This document shows positions 23,601 to 38,600 of a stretch of DNA of 64,000 nucleotides, one piece after another. The stretch's first letter is position 1, and each line of letters begins with the position of its first letter. The position numbers and the translations under genes were made by a program. A model generated the notes under the pieces. That model did no database searches and was not told the DNA's origin. It saw only the letters and a program-made list of their open reading frames with translations. The stretch is from Bedellia somnulentella (Eukaryota > Arthropoda > Insecta > Lepidoptera > Bedelliidae), in assembly GCA_963576735.1 (NCBI GenBank), contig OY755178.1:7564001-7628000 (forward strand), written 5' to 3'.

Positions 23601-26600
23601 GCTATAAACATATTCTCAAACCTACCAAATGAATACGCAAAATTCATACAATATTCTTTCAATTATCTTTATTCATACAGATAATATATCTATGAGAATA
23701 TTAGTTACAAATAGTTAAATAAACAAAAGTTATAAACATATTCTCAAACCTACCAAATGAATACGCAAAATTCATACAATATACTTTCAATTATCTTTAT
23801 TCATACATATTCGCATAGTTGAACGTGAAAAAGAAGGATTAGTGCATCCTATTATTCTAACCTAACACAAAAGCAAAAAAGTCTCAAAAAGACTTTAATC
23901 ACCCGGGATTCGAACCTGGGTCATCCGTTAGTGTAGTTTTAACCAATCGGTATACAGCTACGCCACAAAAACATTAGTAATGATGTCAAATTTGTGATAT
24001 GGTATGTATCTAGTAGCCATACTATTGACAAACAATTAAATACATACATACATATACTCACGGCTATAAATCCCTAGAAGGGGTAGCCAGAGCTAAGGAA
24101 CTTGAAGTTCCTCAGCCACTTTTGGAAGTTGCGTCGGGAAAAGATAGTGAAATAAAGTCTCCAACCACATCGCCCAAAAATCCCTTAAAAGCCCCATTAC
24201 CGTTAGTCGCCTCTTACGTACACCCACCGGAAGAAATGGGGTAGTGTTATTCTAAGCCGACACTACACAGCAATTTATTAAATGGACATTTATTTTGATG
24301 AAAATGGATAAAACCCTTATTTTTTTCAAAAACACTATTAATGTAGTCTGATAAAGTCGGTCGATGAAAAAATTAATCCTGTAAATATGGGGAGCAATAA
24401 GTTGGTGATGTGAGAGAGATTGCAATCATCGGCCAATAGATGGCGGTACTGAATTAAATTTGAGATATTTACTATTATTTACAAACTATGCATTCTGAGG
24501 CTTAAACAGAATATTAATTTATGCGTAAGTAAAGTATAATATATCTATGAGAATATTAGTTAAAATAGTTAAATAAACAAAAGTTATAAACATATTCTCA
24601 AACCTACCAAATGAATACGCAAAATTCATACAATGTGCTTTCAATTATCTTTATTCATACATATTCGCGTTGAATGTGAAAAAGAAGGATTAGTGCATCC
24701 TATAATTCTAACCTAACACAAAAGCAAAAAAAAAATACGCAAAAAGACTTTGACCACCCGGGATTCGAACCTGGACCTTTCGTACTTACTGTTTACCAAA
24801 CGGTATACCGCTACGCCACGCAGACATTTGTTTAAGTCTCAAATTTGTGATATCCTATATTTCTAGTAGTCATACTATTGACAAACAATTAAATGGACAA
24901 TTATTTTGATGAAAATGGATGAAACCCTTATTTTTTCCAAAAAGACTATTAATGAAGAGTCCGATAAAGTCGGTCTATGAAAAAATTAATCGTGTAAATA
25001 TGGGGAACCATATAAAAATTATGTTTTTTTATGCTCCTGTGGGAACCCTTGCGAAATCCGGGATAAATTATATCCTATATGTTGGCCAGGTGTATAACCT
25101 ACATTCATGCCAAATTTGATCAAGATCGGTCCGGTAGAATCAAAGTGATGAACGGACATACAGACAGACAGACAGACAGACTTTTTTTTCAAAAATAGCA
25201 AATTTGGCTTCAGTGTCGAAAATAAAACATATTCCACCGGTTTTTATTTTTTTTTCTTCAATGTACAGTTTTAACCTCGTTACAGTCTTATTATAGTATA
25301 GAAGAATAAGATAGATTATATAGATAGATAGATAACTACATATACAATAACGTCTCTAAATTTTTAAATGTTTTAATAAATCAACTTTCAGCCATTTTTC
25401 AGTTTTTTAAATATATTATAATTAGATAAATGGTTAAACAATTGTAAAGAATTTAAAGCAGGGCTAGCCCGATGTCTAATAAAGAAAGTAAACAGATGCG
25501 TAGATTTTTAATGATCTGCATCCGATTAGTATCGGCTTAGAATAAGACTACCCCATTTCTACCCGTGGGTGATCGTAAGAGGCGACTAAGGGTATAGGGG
25601 CTTTTTAAGTGATTTTCGGGCGATGTAGTTGCGTGTATGCTCCGGACATGTCCAGATCACTATCCGAGAGGGAGGAATTTTGGAATCTGTTAGACGATGT
25701 TGCGAATGAGTGTGATGAAAATGAGAAAATTGTTATGTTGGGAGATTTTAATGGTTGGGTTGGTGTGTCACGCAATGGTTGTGAAAGAGTTTTAGGAAAG
25801 TTTGGTGATAAAAGAGTGAACGAGAATGGTGAGAAAGTGATTGATGTATGTTTGGAGAGGAATCTTTGTGTTACGAACACGTTGTTTGAACACAAAGATA
25901 TCCATATGTATACTAGAAAGAGAGGAAGCGAGAGAAGTATGATAGATTTTGTGATAGTGGATGAAAGGCTAAGAGCAAAGGTTGTTGACACCAGAGTCCA
26001 TAGGGGCATTAACGTTGGCACAGACCACTTTCTCGTGATATCACGATTGAGGGGACTGTGCACGCGTTGGCGTCACAGGGCCAAAGTGTCGACAACTGAA
26101 TTTGCGAGAATAAAAGTGGAGAAATTGGAAGAGGATGAAAATATTAGAGATGAATATATGAAGAAATTGGACGACAGGCTAAGTTACGTGGAGATGAAGG
26201 ATGAATTGGAAATAGAAGAAGTATGGGATGTGCTCAAATCGTCAATGGTTGAATGTGCGACGGAAGTATGTGGATTGAGTAAAAGAACAAATAGACCACC
26301 AACAAGTTGGTGGGATAAAGATGTGAAAGAGGCAGTTGGAGATAAGAAAAAAGCTTGGTTAGATTTACTAGCGATTAAAGCTAGTAAACGAATTAATGCG
26401 AGAGTAACAGATGATGTAGTGAAGAATAGTGAAGATGAATATAAGAGAGTTAAGAATGAGGTTAAGAAGAAAATAGAAAAGAAAAAGCGTGATCTGATAG
26501 AATGGTGTGAGAGGAAACTCTCAGATAATTTCCGGAATAACCAAAAGTTGTTCTGGAAATATATCCGGAAAGAAAAGGGAGTTTCCCAAAACACGAGAGT

Positions 26601-29600
26601 GAATGTTGTGAGAGATGAACATGGTGAATTGGCGACGGATGAAAGTAGCATAAGACGAGTATGGAAGAACTATTTTGAGGGACTCTTTGAAAAAGAGGAT
26701 GCATCCATTTCTTCGCCAATCGGTAGTAATGTTGATTGGAACGACGTTATGGGTGACTTTAGTGACAGTGAGATCAGTATGGAAGAAATAATGAAAGCAA
26801 TGAAAAGTATGAAACTAGGGAAAGCGGCAGGGCTGAGGGCTGGTGGCTTCCTGTTTGTCCTTCCTTTTCCAAAAATGCTGGTCGAGTGGCAAAGTGCCAC
26901 AAGACTGGTGCAAAGCGGTAATTGTGCCTTTATATAAAGGAAAGGGGTCACACCAGGAGGCTAGAAACTACCGTGGAATTAGCCTACTCAGCATTGTCGG
27001 TAAATTGTATGCAAAGGTTTCGATTGAAAGAGTGATGAATGAAACGGATGATAAAATTTGGGATGTGCAAGCAGGATTTAGAAAGGGAATGGGATGTATG
27101 GACCAAATCTTCTCTTTAAGGAGCATCACCAAAAAGTTCTTAGCTAAGAACCGAAAGGTGTATTGCTCCTTCATTGATTTAGAGATGGCATATGATAGGG
27201 TGGTAAGAAAGTGTTTATGGGAGGTGTTATCCAAGTTCGGTTTGGGGAGTCGACTTATACGTGCACTGGTATCACTCTATGAGGATTCCAGTGCATGTGT
27301 GAGAGTAAACGGGGAAAATACTGACTGGTTCGGGATCTCTCGGGGTGTCCGACAGGGTTGTGTAGCTTCCCCGTGGCTCTTCAATTTGTTCATGGATGAC
27401 TGTTTAACAGAGTTGCGTGAAAGTGATTATGGATTGAGAATGGGTGGATTCATCATTAAATGCCTCTTATATGCCGACGATCAAGTGCCACTTGCATCAT
27501 CGGTGGAAGAGCTGCAAGAGATGATGAATATTGCATGTGCGTTTTTTGAAAAAAAGGGAATGAGGGTGAATGTGGATAAAACAAAAACTATGGTTTTTGA
27601 GAGAGAGGTGAATATGACCGAATGCGTGATTAAGATTAATGGTAAGAAAGTGGAACAAGTGAAAGAGTTTGTATATTTGGGAAGTTTGTTTACTAGGGAT
27701 GGAAAGTGTGATGAAGAAATCGAGAGAAGAGTGAAAAAGGGTAATGCGGTAAATGGAGCACTGGATAGTCTAATGTCTAGTCAGTCGGTGTCTGAAAAGG
27801 CCCGAATGGCTGTGCATGATGCTGTCCTCGTTCCTACGCTTATGTATGGCAGTGAATGTTGGGTGTGGCAGAAGAAGCATGAAAGTAGAGTGAATGCAGT
27901 AGAAATGAGATCCCTCAGAATAGTGTGTAATGTAAGGTTATGTGATCGTGTGAGGAATGTGTAAAAGATGATATTGTAAGAAAGATAGAAAAAGGAATGT
28001 TGAGATGGTTTGGGCACATAGAGAGGATGGATGACAGTAAATTGGTGAAAGAGATATATAGAGCCAATGTGGAAGGTAATGTTAGTAGAGGACGACCTCG
28101 GAGGACACATTTGGATCAAATAGAAAATGTCCTCAAAAAGGCAGGTATCCGCAGTATGAAGAATAAAAGAGCATGTATGAAAAGATTGATGGATGTAAAC
28201 GAAGCCAGAGAGGTTTGCCAGGATCGTACAAAGTAGCGATCGATAGTCTCTGCCTATCCCAATGGGAACTAACGGCGTGAATATTTAAAAACATTTATAA
28301 TTACCATCTTTTCCCCAATCAACTTCCAAAAGTGGCTGAGGAATTTCTCATTCCAAAGCCCTGGTTACCGCGTTAAGGGATTTATAGCCGTGAGTATATG
28401 TATGTATGTATGCATCCGATAAATACACATGTTTATAAGACAAGCTAGCGTTTGTAATGTCATTTAGTATCTTATATTTATAGTATTTAAGAGAATACAT
28501 ATACTAACTGCAACAAATAGTGACGTTCTGCCGGCAAAGCAAGTCCATCGAGCATTCCGTAACGTTGGGCAGCGTGTTCAGTAGCAAGTCACAGCCTTGC
28601 ATGCACGACCACTCGGTCAGACTTATCTCGTGCACCATTCTGGGGACAAGTAGGAGGATATGTAACAAAGAAGTCCGAAAAAAGGACATATACACATAAT
28701 TACGTTTTTTTTTTGCACGAATACCTCATGTGTGGATTATTACTAATAACACAACATAACATAAACGTTCACGCCGAATATCCCCGAAGGGGTTAGCAGA
28801 GGTTCTAATACCTCTGAACATCACGTGACTTTGTCACCTGGTGTTCAGAGTACCCACGTTTTGCATGGACGTTCTCACGTGATAGGGGGTAGGCCTATCG
28901 CCGTTTTGTACGAATACACTGTCACATGACTAAGCACAACTCAGCCATGTGGGATTCCTTGCGATGTTTTCCCTAACCGTTAACAACCATGATAAATTAG
29001 AAAAGACAAATTGGTGTAGGCCCGACCCGGGATTGGAACACTAGTCGTTTGCACGATAACCGGTGTTCTACCCATTGAGCTATCACGTCGTCAATTACTA
29101 TTGTATTACTAATCAATTAGGCAAATATTTTTTTTAAATACCATACCATACTAAGTATCATAAGTAATACTAGTAGTAAGATACCATAGCTCAGTTGGCA
29201 GAGCGACGGGGGCGTATACCCGAATGATATGATCTAAGACTCAGATACCGTAATTCATTCCTGTGACCAGCGAATCCTTTCAGAATCCGCGATCGCCGGC
29301 CAGAACCTATCCACTAGGCCACGGACGACGTCTATATAATTATAGAATAACTAACTTCCACCCGCAGTTTCACCCACGTAGAATTCGGATTTCCGAAATA
29401 GAAAAGGTTCTCATTTTTCGGGATGTTTTTCGAGTATTATGGTATACATGTGGTCGCCATGTCCGATCAGGATCTAATGACGGGATATTGGTGAAATCGA
29501 AAGATCTCCTTTAATATGGATGGACTCACTGTAGGCATTTTGCAGGAAGAACGCTGGTTTTATCTAGCGTACGTATTATCGGACGTATCCAACGAAGATA

Positions 29601-32600
29601 TCTCAAAAACTATCCATATGATTGATATATGTAAAGGGCAATTTAAGTCTGCATTAATTAACATATTAATTAGAAAATTGTATAACCTGATTGACACAAT
29701 GAGGCTGTAGAGCGGGTACAGCTGTAGCACGTAGTCTAGCGCAGTGGGGATGATCTCTTCCACATCTAGTGTTTGTAACGCTTGCACGATCTGCGGGGCC
29801 AGCTGGGCTGCAAGGGTCGTCAGGTTAGTTAAATACTATGCGGTAGATCTTCGTAAACAGTTCATTCCGAAGCATGTAGGTTTTATACGAATGTAATAAT
29901 TTTGCCGTGTAGTGCCGGCTTAGAATGTCGCTACCCCTTTCTACCTACGGGTGTCGTAAGAGGCGACTAAGGGTATTGGGGCTTTTTATTGGATTTTTGG
30001 GCGATGCGGTTGGAGACCCATCACCAAAAACCTTTATTCTTACCATCTTTTCCCCACTCAACTTCCAAAAGTGGCTGAGGAATTTATAATTCCTTAGCTC
30101 TGGTTACCCCTTCTAGGGAAATATAGCCGTGAGTATATGTATGTATGTATGTAATAATTTTGTTTTTTTACTGTGTAGAATCGGCTTTGAATAGCACTAA
30201 CCCATTTCTTCCCGCGGGTGCCTCAAGAGGTATCACGACTACTGTATTGGGTCATTTTGAAGGAATATTTAGCGTTGCGGTTGCAAACCGATCACTTAAA
30301 TCATATATTTTACCATATACCCACTCAACTTCTACAAGTATAAATAAATAAATAAACATTTCTTATTCTAATGCTTGGCTACCTCTTTTTGGGATATATG
30401 GCCGTGAGAATATGGTTTATGTATTTATTTAAAAACTCACCAAGCAATAAATTTACGAAAACCAGCACGACGAAGCCGAAAGCCGGTCCGTTGAAGAAGT
30501 ACGAACACAGATACGTGAACGGAAGAAAGGCGGCCCCGTACACCATGAACAAGAGGAACAGGCGGCCTGGAACATACCGTAGTATAATTATATACTTGTG
30601 TTTGTGTAGGTGACACTTACGACACTTCCCTTAAAACTATGGTCATATTAATTTCGATATCCCATACTTATTTTGCAAAATGATAAAATTCAAATTTTTT
30701 TCGGCCACTTTGGAAATTTCAAGGAGGCAAGTTTAAATAACGGGTTGGTGGTAATAGTTTAACACTACACACTAGGTAAATTACCATTTGATCCTACACA
30801 AGACTCAAACTGGAGTCAAAAAAAATAAACTACGTTCTAAGCGGCTACAAATAATAGGCTATTTGACTAAGTTTTGAAAATTATCTTACGGTGTTAATTT
30901 GTTTATAAGGAGCCCTAAAAAAATATTTTTCAAAAATCGAAAAAGAAAATGCAATATTCAAATGTGCCGCGAAAACGCGACTTTAAGTAATATGGCGGCT
31001 GTAGCACAAATGACGTCAATTCCGCATTAACCACCAATGAGCGAAGCGATACTCAGTCTGTTTATGTGCAATCTACGTCATTATAGAAATAGCCAATTAC
31101 GTTCGTTTTTAGTCACGTGACAGTTGCATCAAAAATACATATTTTAGAAGACGGACTTCAGTGAAATAATGCAATATTTTTATCTCGCATTATTACATAT
31201 TGCTCCAAAAAAGAAATATTAAGACTTATGAAATAAAAGAAATGTATATTTTATTACAGTCAAATAGCCTATTTATATCCTCGTGCGTAGTACAAAAAAA
31301 ACACACCCAATTCCGCTCCACTAGACAGTCCAGTGACCTGCATGGCCGCCAGGATGATGATGAAGATGCAGCTGATGATGATGAAGAGCGCCCAGTCGAA
31401 GATCGCGGCGCCGCCCCATAGTAGAGCTGGCTGTACGCCGGCCGCCTTTTGGAGGAGCTTGGCACGAGAGACTCGTTCCTATAGGGGAAATAGTGTGAGA
31501 GACTTATACATTGACTTCTAAAAAAAAAGCAATATGGCTTTACGGCTCAATCTATTCCCAAAAGCGGCTGATTATTAATAGCCATGAGTACGTTGAGTTT
31601 TTTACGTTGCACGTTGACCTGAATAGATTTTCTGCGTTTTCAAATTCTTGCTACGATTCCGGGTCCACCAATTAAAAATTGATATTATATGGATACTGTA
31701 TTGTCATTAATATAAATCCCAGAATTTATAACACAACCAACAAACTTCAGTAAAATTACCTTTATGTAGAACATGACAAAAACAGAGGTGACAATTCCCA
31801 AACTGGCGCTGATTCCATTGGACAGCTGCGCCGACAGCACTGTGATCAACACGTTGGTGTCTTCCTGCAAATAAATCAATATATTGATTCAAATAAGTAA
31901 TTCATCTTTTAAACTTTGATCACATCAAAATAAAAGACTTCATGTAATATTCCCATTGCATCACCCCGAAATTCGTAATTACAGCCATGGTATATTTTAA
32001 GTGGCTTTAATGAACCAACTCAGTAGTACCACACTACAGTAAACGACTAATCTTATAAAAATCCTTTTTATTGTAATTTCAGTATTATTTCTTGTTTTTT
32101 TTTTATGTAAGCAAGAAGATTTTTTCTGAAAGTTGTTGTCATAGCTTTTGCATAAATATTTTTGTAATTAGTTTATCAGTTTATGATCTTTTTAGTTGCA
32201 AACAAACTTTAAAAGAACATAAAACCATTCAACATATTGTACTTACATTATTTTCATACGTAGTCTTAAGCGGATGATTATAAACAGTTAGTTCCCCATT
32301 GGGCACAAACGCCTTCATGAGCGCCGAATGCAACGTCCCCAGCGAAATGGCGATGTCGTGGTAACCGAAGTTACTGAACCACGCGGTCACCGCCGAGTCT
32401 TCTATGGACGCGCCGATTAGCACTTCGAAACGCATTTTGTCCATCATTGTTTGGTTTAGACTCTGGAAGGCATATATTATTCTGTAGACTTTATAAGCCG
32501 GTGATATGTAGAACAGAATAAGAAAACTTTGATGAAAAACTATCCTGTGATTAAGTATATTGTGTCGCAAGTTGCAGAAGAAGTACTAAAAAATTATGTG

Positions 32601-35600
32601 ATATGGTAATAATAAAATAAGCCTAAGAGAAATCAGCTAATGTAGGTAGGCAGATGGTAGTGGCACTTTTGTGCTATTAAATTTAAAATTCTAAAAAAAG
32701 GTGTGATTGTATAGTGATCAAAATTAAAACGTTTGCATGAAAATGTTGACGATGAACCATACTAGTAAGGCTAAAGACGTTTATAATGACTATGTAAAGT
32801 ACAAGTCGTTATTTTTGCGTACCTCCTTGGTAATCTGATAGCGCCGTTATTAGATTGCGTGTAAATAAGTAAATAATAGTTAAGTTAAATAAGCATTAAA
32901 TCAAGCATTTTCCTATTATGATTATGAAGATCGCATAGTACTTCTACTATCCATTCATAGAATAGAAAATCAAAAGCGTTCTCACACATTTTATTGCGAT
33001 GTTTAATGCAGTACTGCTGCCATCACTTTCATAGCATAGCAGGCATAGCGCATAGATAAAATTAAAACCAAGAAAAGTAAATTAAATCGTTTTAGAATAT
33101 TGAATAACCGAACAATTAATTGTACATCACAATACACTTACAAAAATAGATTTAAAAAAAACAAAAGTAAATTATTAAATATAATGTTTAAATCAATTTG
33201 CGGGTCTAGATATCACTCAAGACTAAGAAACAAACAGCTTTACTCTAGTAACAAAATTGCCCTGTATTTAATATTAAAATTTGAGTATAAATAAATTATA
33301 TTCCCACAAAATGAGAAATTTCATACCTGTTGATAATAATACTCTCCAGCAGACAGCCCCGAATCGATCGCAACCAAAGTATTCTGATCACCAAATAAAG
33401 CTGAGTATCCCTGAGCGAGGCTGGACGCGAATGCAGAACTTACGTTGTAGTTCAGATATGTCTGAGTGTACACGAAGCTGAAACCATGAATTTAGTTTTA
33501 TTGAGTGATTTCATTGAGTTATTTGAATTAAACTTAAGTTAAACTTTTTATTTAAATGAGTTCAAAGTTAATAGATGCTTTAAGAATTGGCTTCGAAATA
33601 TCACCAGAAAAATCAATGCCTAATTTGATTTAAATTATGACATTTTAGATTTTTAAACATCTTGATTTAAACCAATTTGATTGATAGATTTAAATTCGAC
33701 TCTTTTACTGGGGAGTAGGTACTATACTATATAAATTCTAAAAATAGAAACTTATCATTCAACGCCAGTTTCCTGGATCCCACAGCATCAATAAGCGTAA
33801 TCATATACTGCGATATCAGTATAGTAGCTACCATCAGAATGGAGGGCACTATGATCCGCAGCACCAGCAACCCTGGCGACCCCTTCCACACCAGCCACAA
33901 AATCCACACAAAGCTTTCAATTCCACACTGTTATTTCACAAATAATATACTATATAACAACAACCTTGATAGCTCAATGGATAAGAACTTCTGTCCGTCA
34001 TGCAAAATGGCGTGGGTTAAAATATCGGGTCAGGCCTACACTAATTTGTCTTATCTAAAGACTTATGTCTGGTTATCATAATTGTTAACGGTGAGGGAAA
34101 ACATCGTGAGGAAATCCACATGGCTAAGTTGTACTTAGTCATGTGATAGTGGATTTTTTAAAAACGGCGATGGGCCTGCCCCATATCACGTGAGTACAGT
34201 GTCCAAGCAAAATGTGGGTACTCTGTACGCCAGGTGACAATGTCCCTTGAGGTTCAGAAGTATTAGTACCTCTTCCAATCACTTCGGGGATCTTCGGCGT
34301 AAACGTATGAGTCTTTGAGTATACCAGATAAATAAAAAAAATACAAACTTATCATTCAACGCCAACTCTCTGGATCCCACAGCGTCAATAAGCGTAATCA
34401 TATACTGCGATATCAATATGGTAGCTACCATCAGAATGGTAGGCACTATGATCTGCAGCGCCAGCAACCCTGGCGACCCCTTCCACACCAGCCACAGTTT
34501 CATCCAGGTCGCATATATTTGCTGCCAGAATAGCTTTAGGCCGGATACTCGTTTGGAGTTTTCGCGCACTGCAAGTTGTTTTGTTGTTATTAATCAAGTT
34601 TTATACAAGGGGTTGAAATATTTAAGAAACAACTAGACCTACATTAGTGTGATTCGTGAAAGGTACGAAGGACTGCAAGATGGTGAATCGAGAGGGTGGA
34701 TAAAACCAAAAAGATACATAGAGACAATATTGATGGTATCAGTCTAATCTAGGAAAGACACGTATTTAGATCGAATAGAGAATGTTCTAAAAAAACGGAG
34801 GCGTCTGATACACAAAGAATTAAAGTTCATGAGAGATGTTTCTCGAGAGATTTGCCAGGGTCGTAAAAAATGGTGAGTCTCGGCCTAGTCAAATGGGAAC
34901 TATTGGCGTGAGTATTTAGGTAGTGATGGGTGTGCGTGATGAGTTTTATTTGTTTCCAAACACAGATATATAAAGACGATTAAGGTTAAAACACGGTAAT
35001 GATCAAGTTTTTACTTTTGTGCTCTCAGAATTTCAGTTTCTACGCACTGTGTAATCCAATCAACCATCTGATTCAGAAGAATATGGGAACTATGTAAAAA
35101 GAAGGCTAACTTATTAAGACAAGACAATTGAAACCACTCACTGATATCTGTTGAAACGCTATCAATGGTGCTCTCGTTGAATGAATCATTTGTCGTTGTT
35201 TCTGCTAAGTCATGTGGCACATCTGAGCCAACGCTGAAATAATTATTAACAACGAGATTAGTACTAGATATTTGTAGAAGTTCACAACAAAGCACGGGGA
35301 CTTTTCGCAACGTTAGTATCTAAAAAGCCGATATAATCTATTTTTTAAATTAAATGTCTCACATACATATAACAGCGTTAATTATATCAGAAAACTATTT
35401 GTTCCCAATAAATCATGAGCGAAAGCTGAGCCATTTTCGGAAAGTCATAAGCGATAGAATTTGGGGCATTTCAACCACGTCATCTACAAATCGATCGAAA
35501 TCACCCAAAAACAGTGAGTCACTGCGTAATACGTGCATACTTTGACGATAAGATATAGGATAGTGCTCCAAAGCTGTAAGTTAATATAAAATCCATGTAA

Positions 35601-38600
35601 CCAACTGAGTCATTTGGCCGCATCATATCCCTATGTCAATTTCACTTGCACTTAACGGTCCCGACTCTGCTTTCTTTCTCTCTCTCTCTCTCACTCACAA
35701 CCCAGTTATTAACTCGTCTTCTATAGTAAATTTTTACTTACGTCATAAATACATCTTCCATGGTGGTTGAGGTCAAGCCATAGTTTTTGAAACCTATGGC
35801 ACCTTTATTATTTTCCAATTCACTGAGCAAGTTCCCAAATGTGTGACTGTATTCGTTTGATAAATTGTAAGTTACTTCGGAACCTGAGAGAACATGAAAA
35901 AATATTTAATGCATCTATGCATGTATAATTACTAACTGTGTAACATAAAATTAGGATTATATTCCCAAAAGGGAAATGGATTTTAAATTTAAAAAAAACT
36001 AAAGCTGTTATCAACAAAATTCATCTTCTTATCCTAGTTTAAACTTTACTTTACATATTAAATTTGCTAGTAACCCCTTTCGAAAGTTGAACCCAAAACT
36101 TCTGTATCTAAAACTGAGTGCTTTAGCACTAGACCACAAAAGCAGTTAAAATAAAATCGATATTTGCAGGCGTAAACACATATATTTTTAACTTACCTCT
36201 ATTATCTTTAAGCTGTATCCCTGGTATATATCTGCCAATACATTCGGTGCACTTATCAGCATTGAAATTAGTGTCCTTGACGAGTACCAGAGTATATCCT
36301 ATACCATAATGCCGTTTAAGGAAGTATGGGGAACCGACGCATTGTAAGCGGCCTGAGGCCATTATGGCTATCCGGTCACCGAGATAGTCTGCTTCGTCCA
36401 TAAAGTGAGTTGTCAATATTATTGCTCGATCTGTAGATAAAAAATGTTCATAATTATCGGCGGTGTTATGTGGTAGGTCAGAGATTTTAGATCTGGGTAA
36501 TAGTACATTTATTCCTCATGAGTGCCATTCGACTATTATCAATTCTCTTGTTAGTTAAATTAATGACATTGCACCAGCATAAGAAACACAACCTTGTAGT
36601 GCAAGAAACAAAATAAAAGTATTATTATAAGCACGCACGCGCAAGGACCATTACGATAAAACTACACAAACCTTTCTTCTCCTTCTGCAGCAAATCCCAC
36701 AGAGCTCTCCTGGACGAGGGATCCATCCCGGAAGTGGGCTCGTCCAGTAGCACCACCTTGGCTCCCCCGCACAGAGCGATGCCGACGCACAGACGACGTT
36801 TTTGACCCCCCGACAGACCCCCGGCTTGGTAGTTGTACTGGAAATTATTTGCGTATATTACAAAATATTGATTGCGCCAACAAAATATTAAAAAACGCTT
36901 TATTGTTTTTTTACAGTTAATTATTTTGAGAACACTACATAGTTGCAAAAAATATTTTTGAATTTTATTTAAAAAGTTGTAAAGTTTTAGTTTAGGGCCT
37001 TTTCTTTTACTTTCAGATACATAATTTGTATTTACAATCAAGTCATAATTAATCGCTGTTAATGTGAACTCTTTTTAATTATGATATTTGACTATTTTTA
37101 TCTTGCGTTCCAGGCTATTGAACAGGACCTCGTGTTGGAGGCACAGCACCATGTCGTACCTTCAAAACTTAAAGCTATGTAACCTGAAGAGTTAGGAACT
37201 TGATTACCTTACCTCGCAACTCCAACTTGTCAATAAGCGCATCAGTCTCTTGCTTCAACTCAGTCCCCTTTCAGTCCTTTGAGCCTCGCAAGGAAATGCA
37301 GATGTTCTCTCGTGGTGAGTTCAGTAAAGAGCACGTTGTGTTACAGGCACAGTCCCATATGAGCACGCTCGCCGCAGCTGCTTTAGATTTTCACCGAAAC
37401 TTAGGGCTAAGTTACCTGAAGAGTTGATTACCTTGAGAACTTAATTACCTTATCTCGCAACTCCAACTTGTCAATAAGCGAATCAGTCTCTTGCTTCTAT
37501 TCAGTCCACTCCAATCCTTTGAGCCCGGCATGGAAATTAAGATGTTCCCTTGTAGTAAGTTTGGTAGAGAGCACGTTGTGTTGCAGGCATAGTCCCTAGT
37601 GGGCGTGCGCTCATCTCAACTGCCTACTTACGTCGTACCACCAAAATTTTACGTTACCTTTATAAACTTAATTACCTTATCTCGCAACTCCAACTTATCA
37701 ATCAGTGAATTAGTTTCTTGGTTCAACTCAGTCCCTTTCAATCCTTTGAGCCTCGCAAAGAAATGCAGATGTTCCCTCGTAGTGAGTTCAGTAAAGAGCA
37801 CGTTGTGTTGCAGGCACAGTCCCATGTGGGCGCGCGCTCGATGCAGCTGCTTTCTTACGTCGTAGCCGGCCGCCCAGATTTGGCCGTAACTTGGGGCTAT
37901 GTTACCTGTAATTGGGAAGAGGTTTACAAATGGGATGTTATATCTTCGTGTTTTTAGGATTTTATTGCGTATGTTTGTTAAAAAATTGCGACTACTAAGC
38001 GGGTTTAAACATTTTAAACTTGAACGGAATGATTTTAAAATTTGACTTGCTGTTGCCCGTTCTAATTTACTTTACATCATTATAAACGGTAATTAGTAAA
38101 TAGTCTGAAGAGATCATTCTAACAAAAAAAGTATCAGTTCGATAAGTATAGCCATTAAATAGTTATGTTCTTTCAACGCTTAACCTCAGTCACTCAATCA
38201 AAGCTCAAAGCACAACCAATTTTTATCTTTGAAAGTTTAGTATTAAACTCTTTTGACTGGATAAATTTAAAAATATTTATTGTACCGAATAATATAGTAA
38301 CATACAAGTACGTAATAACTATGATGATTTAGAAAAAACATGTATCCACCGATATATCAGAATAATCATTTAGATTAGTGAATTTAGAATTTAGATTAGA
38401 AAATTTACAATATTTAAACATGACATTTTCAGATAAATGGATTTCGTATAATTTGACTTTATTGTGCATGAAACCTCATGTGGGGATTCTTTACTAATCA
38501 ATTAAGGAAAGATGTCGGATGTTGCGGGTTTAAGTCCTGCTGTATTTCGTATATTTATTTCCATTTTAAGTTCTTACCAGTCAGCATAGAGATAGTCGTA

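Noticed and set aside
23900..23970. tRNA gene on the - strand
   Set aside because: Good B box, but a poor A box and acceptor stem; it recurs in R3 copy 2.
26184..26719. Long open frames on the - strand opposite the L1a LINE
   Set aside because: They are shadows of the endonuclease/RT frame, with low-complexity Ser/Phe/Leu composition and no known domain.
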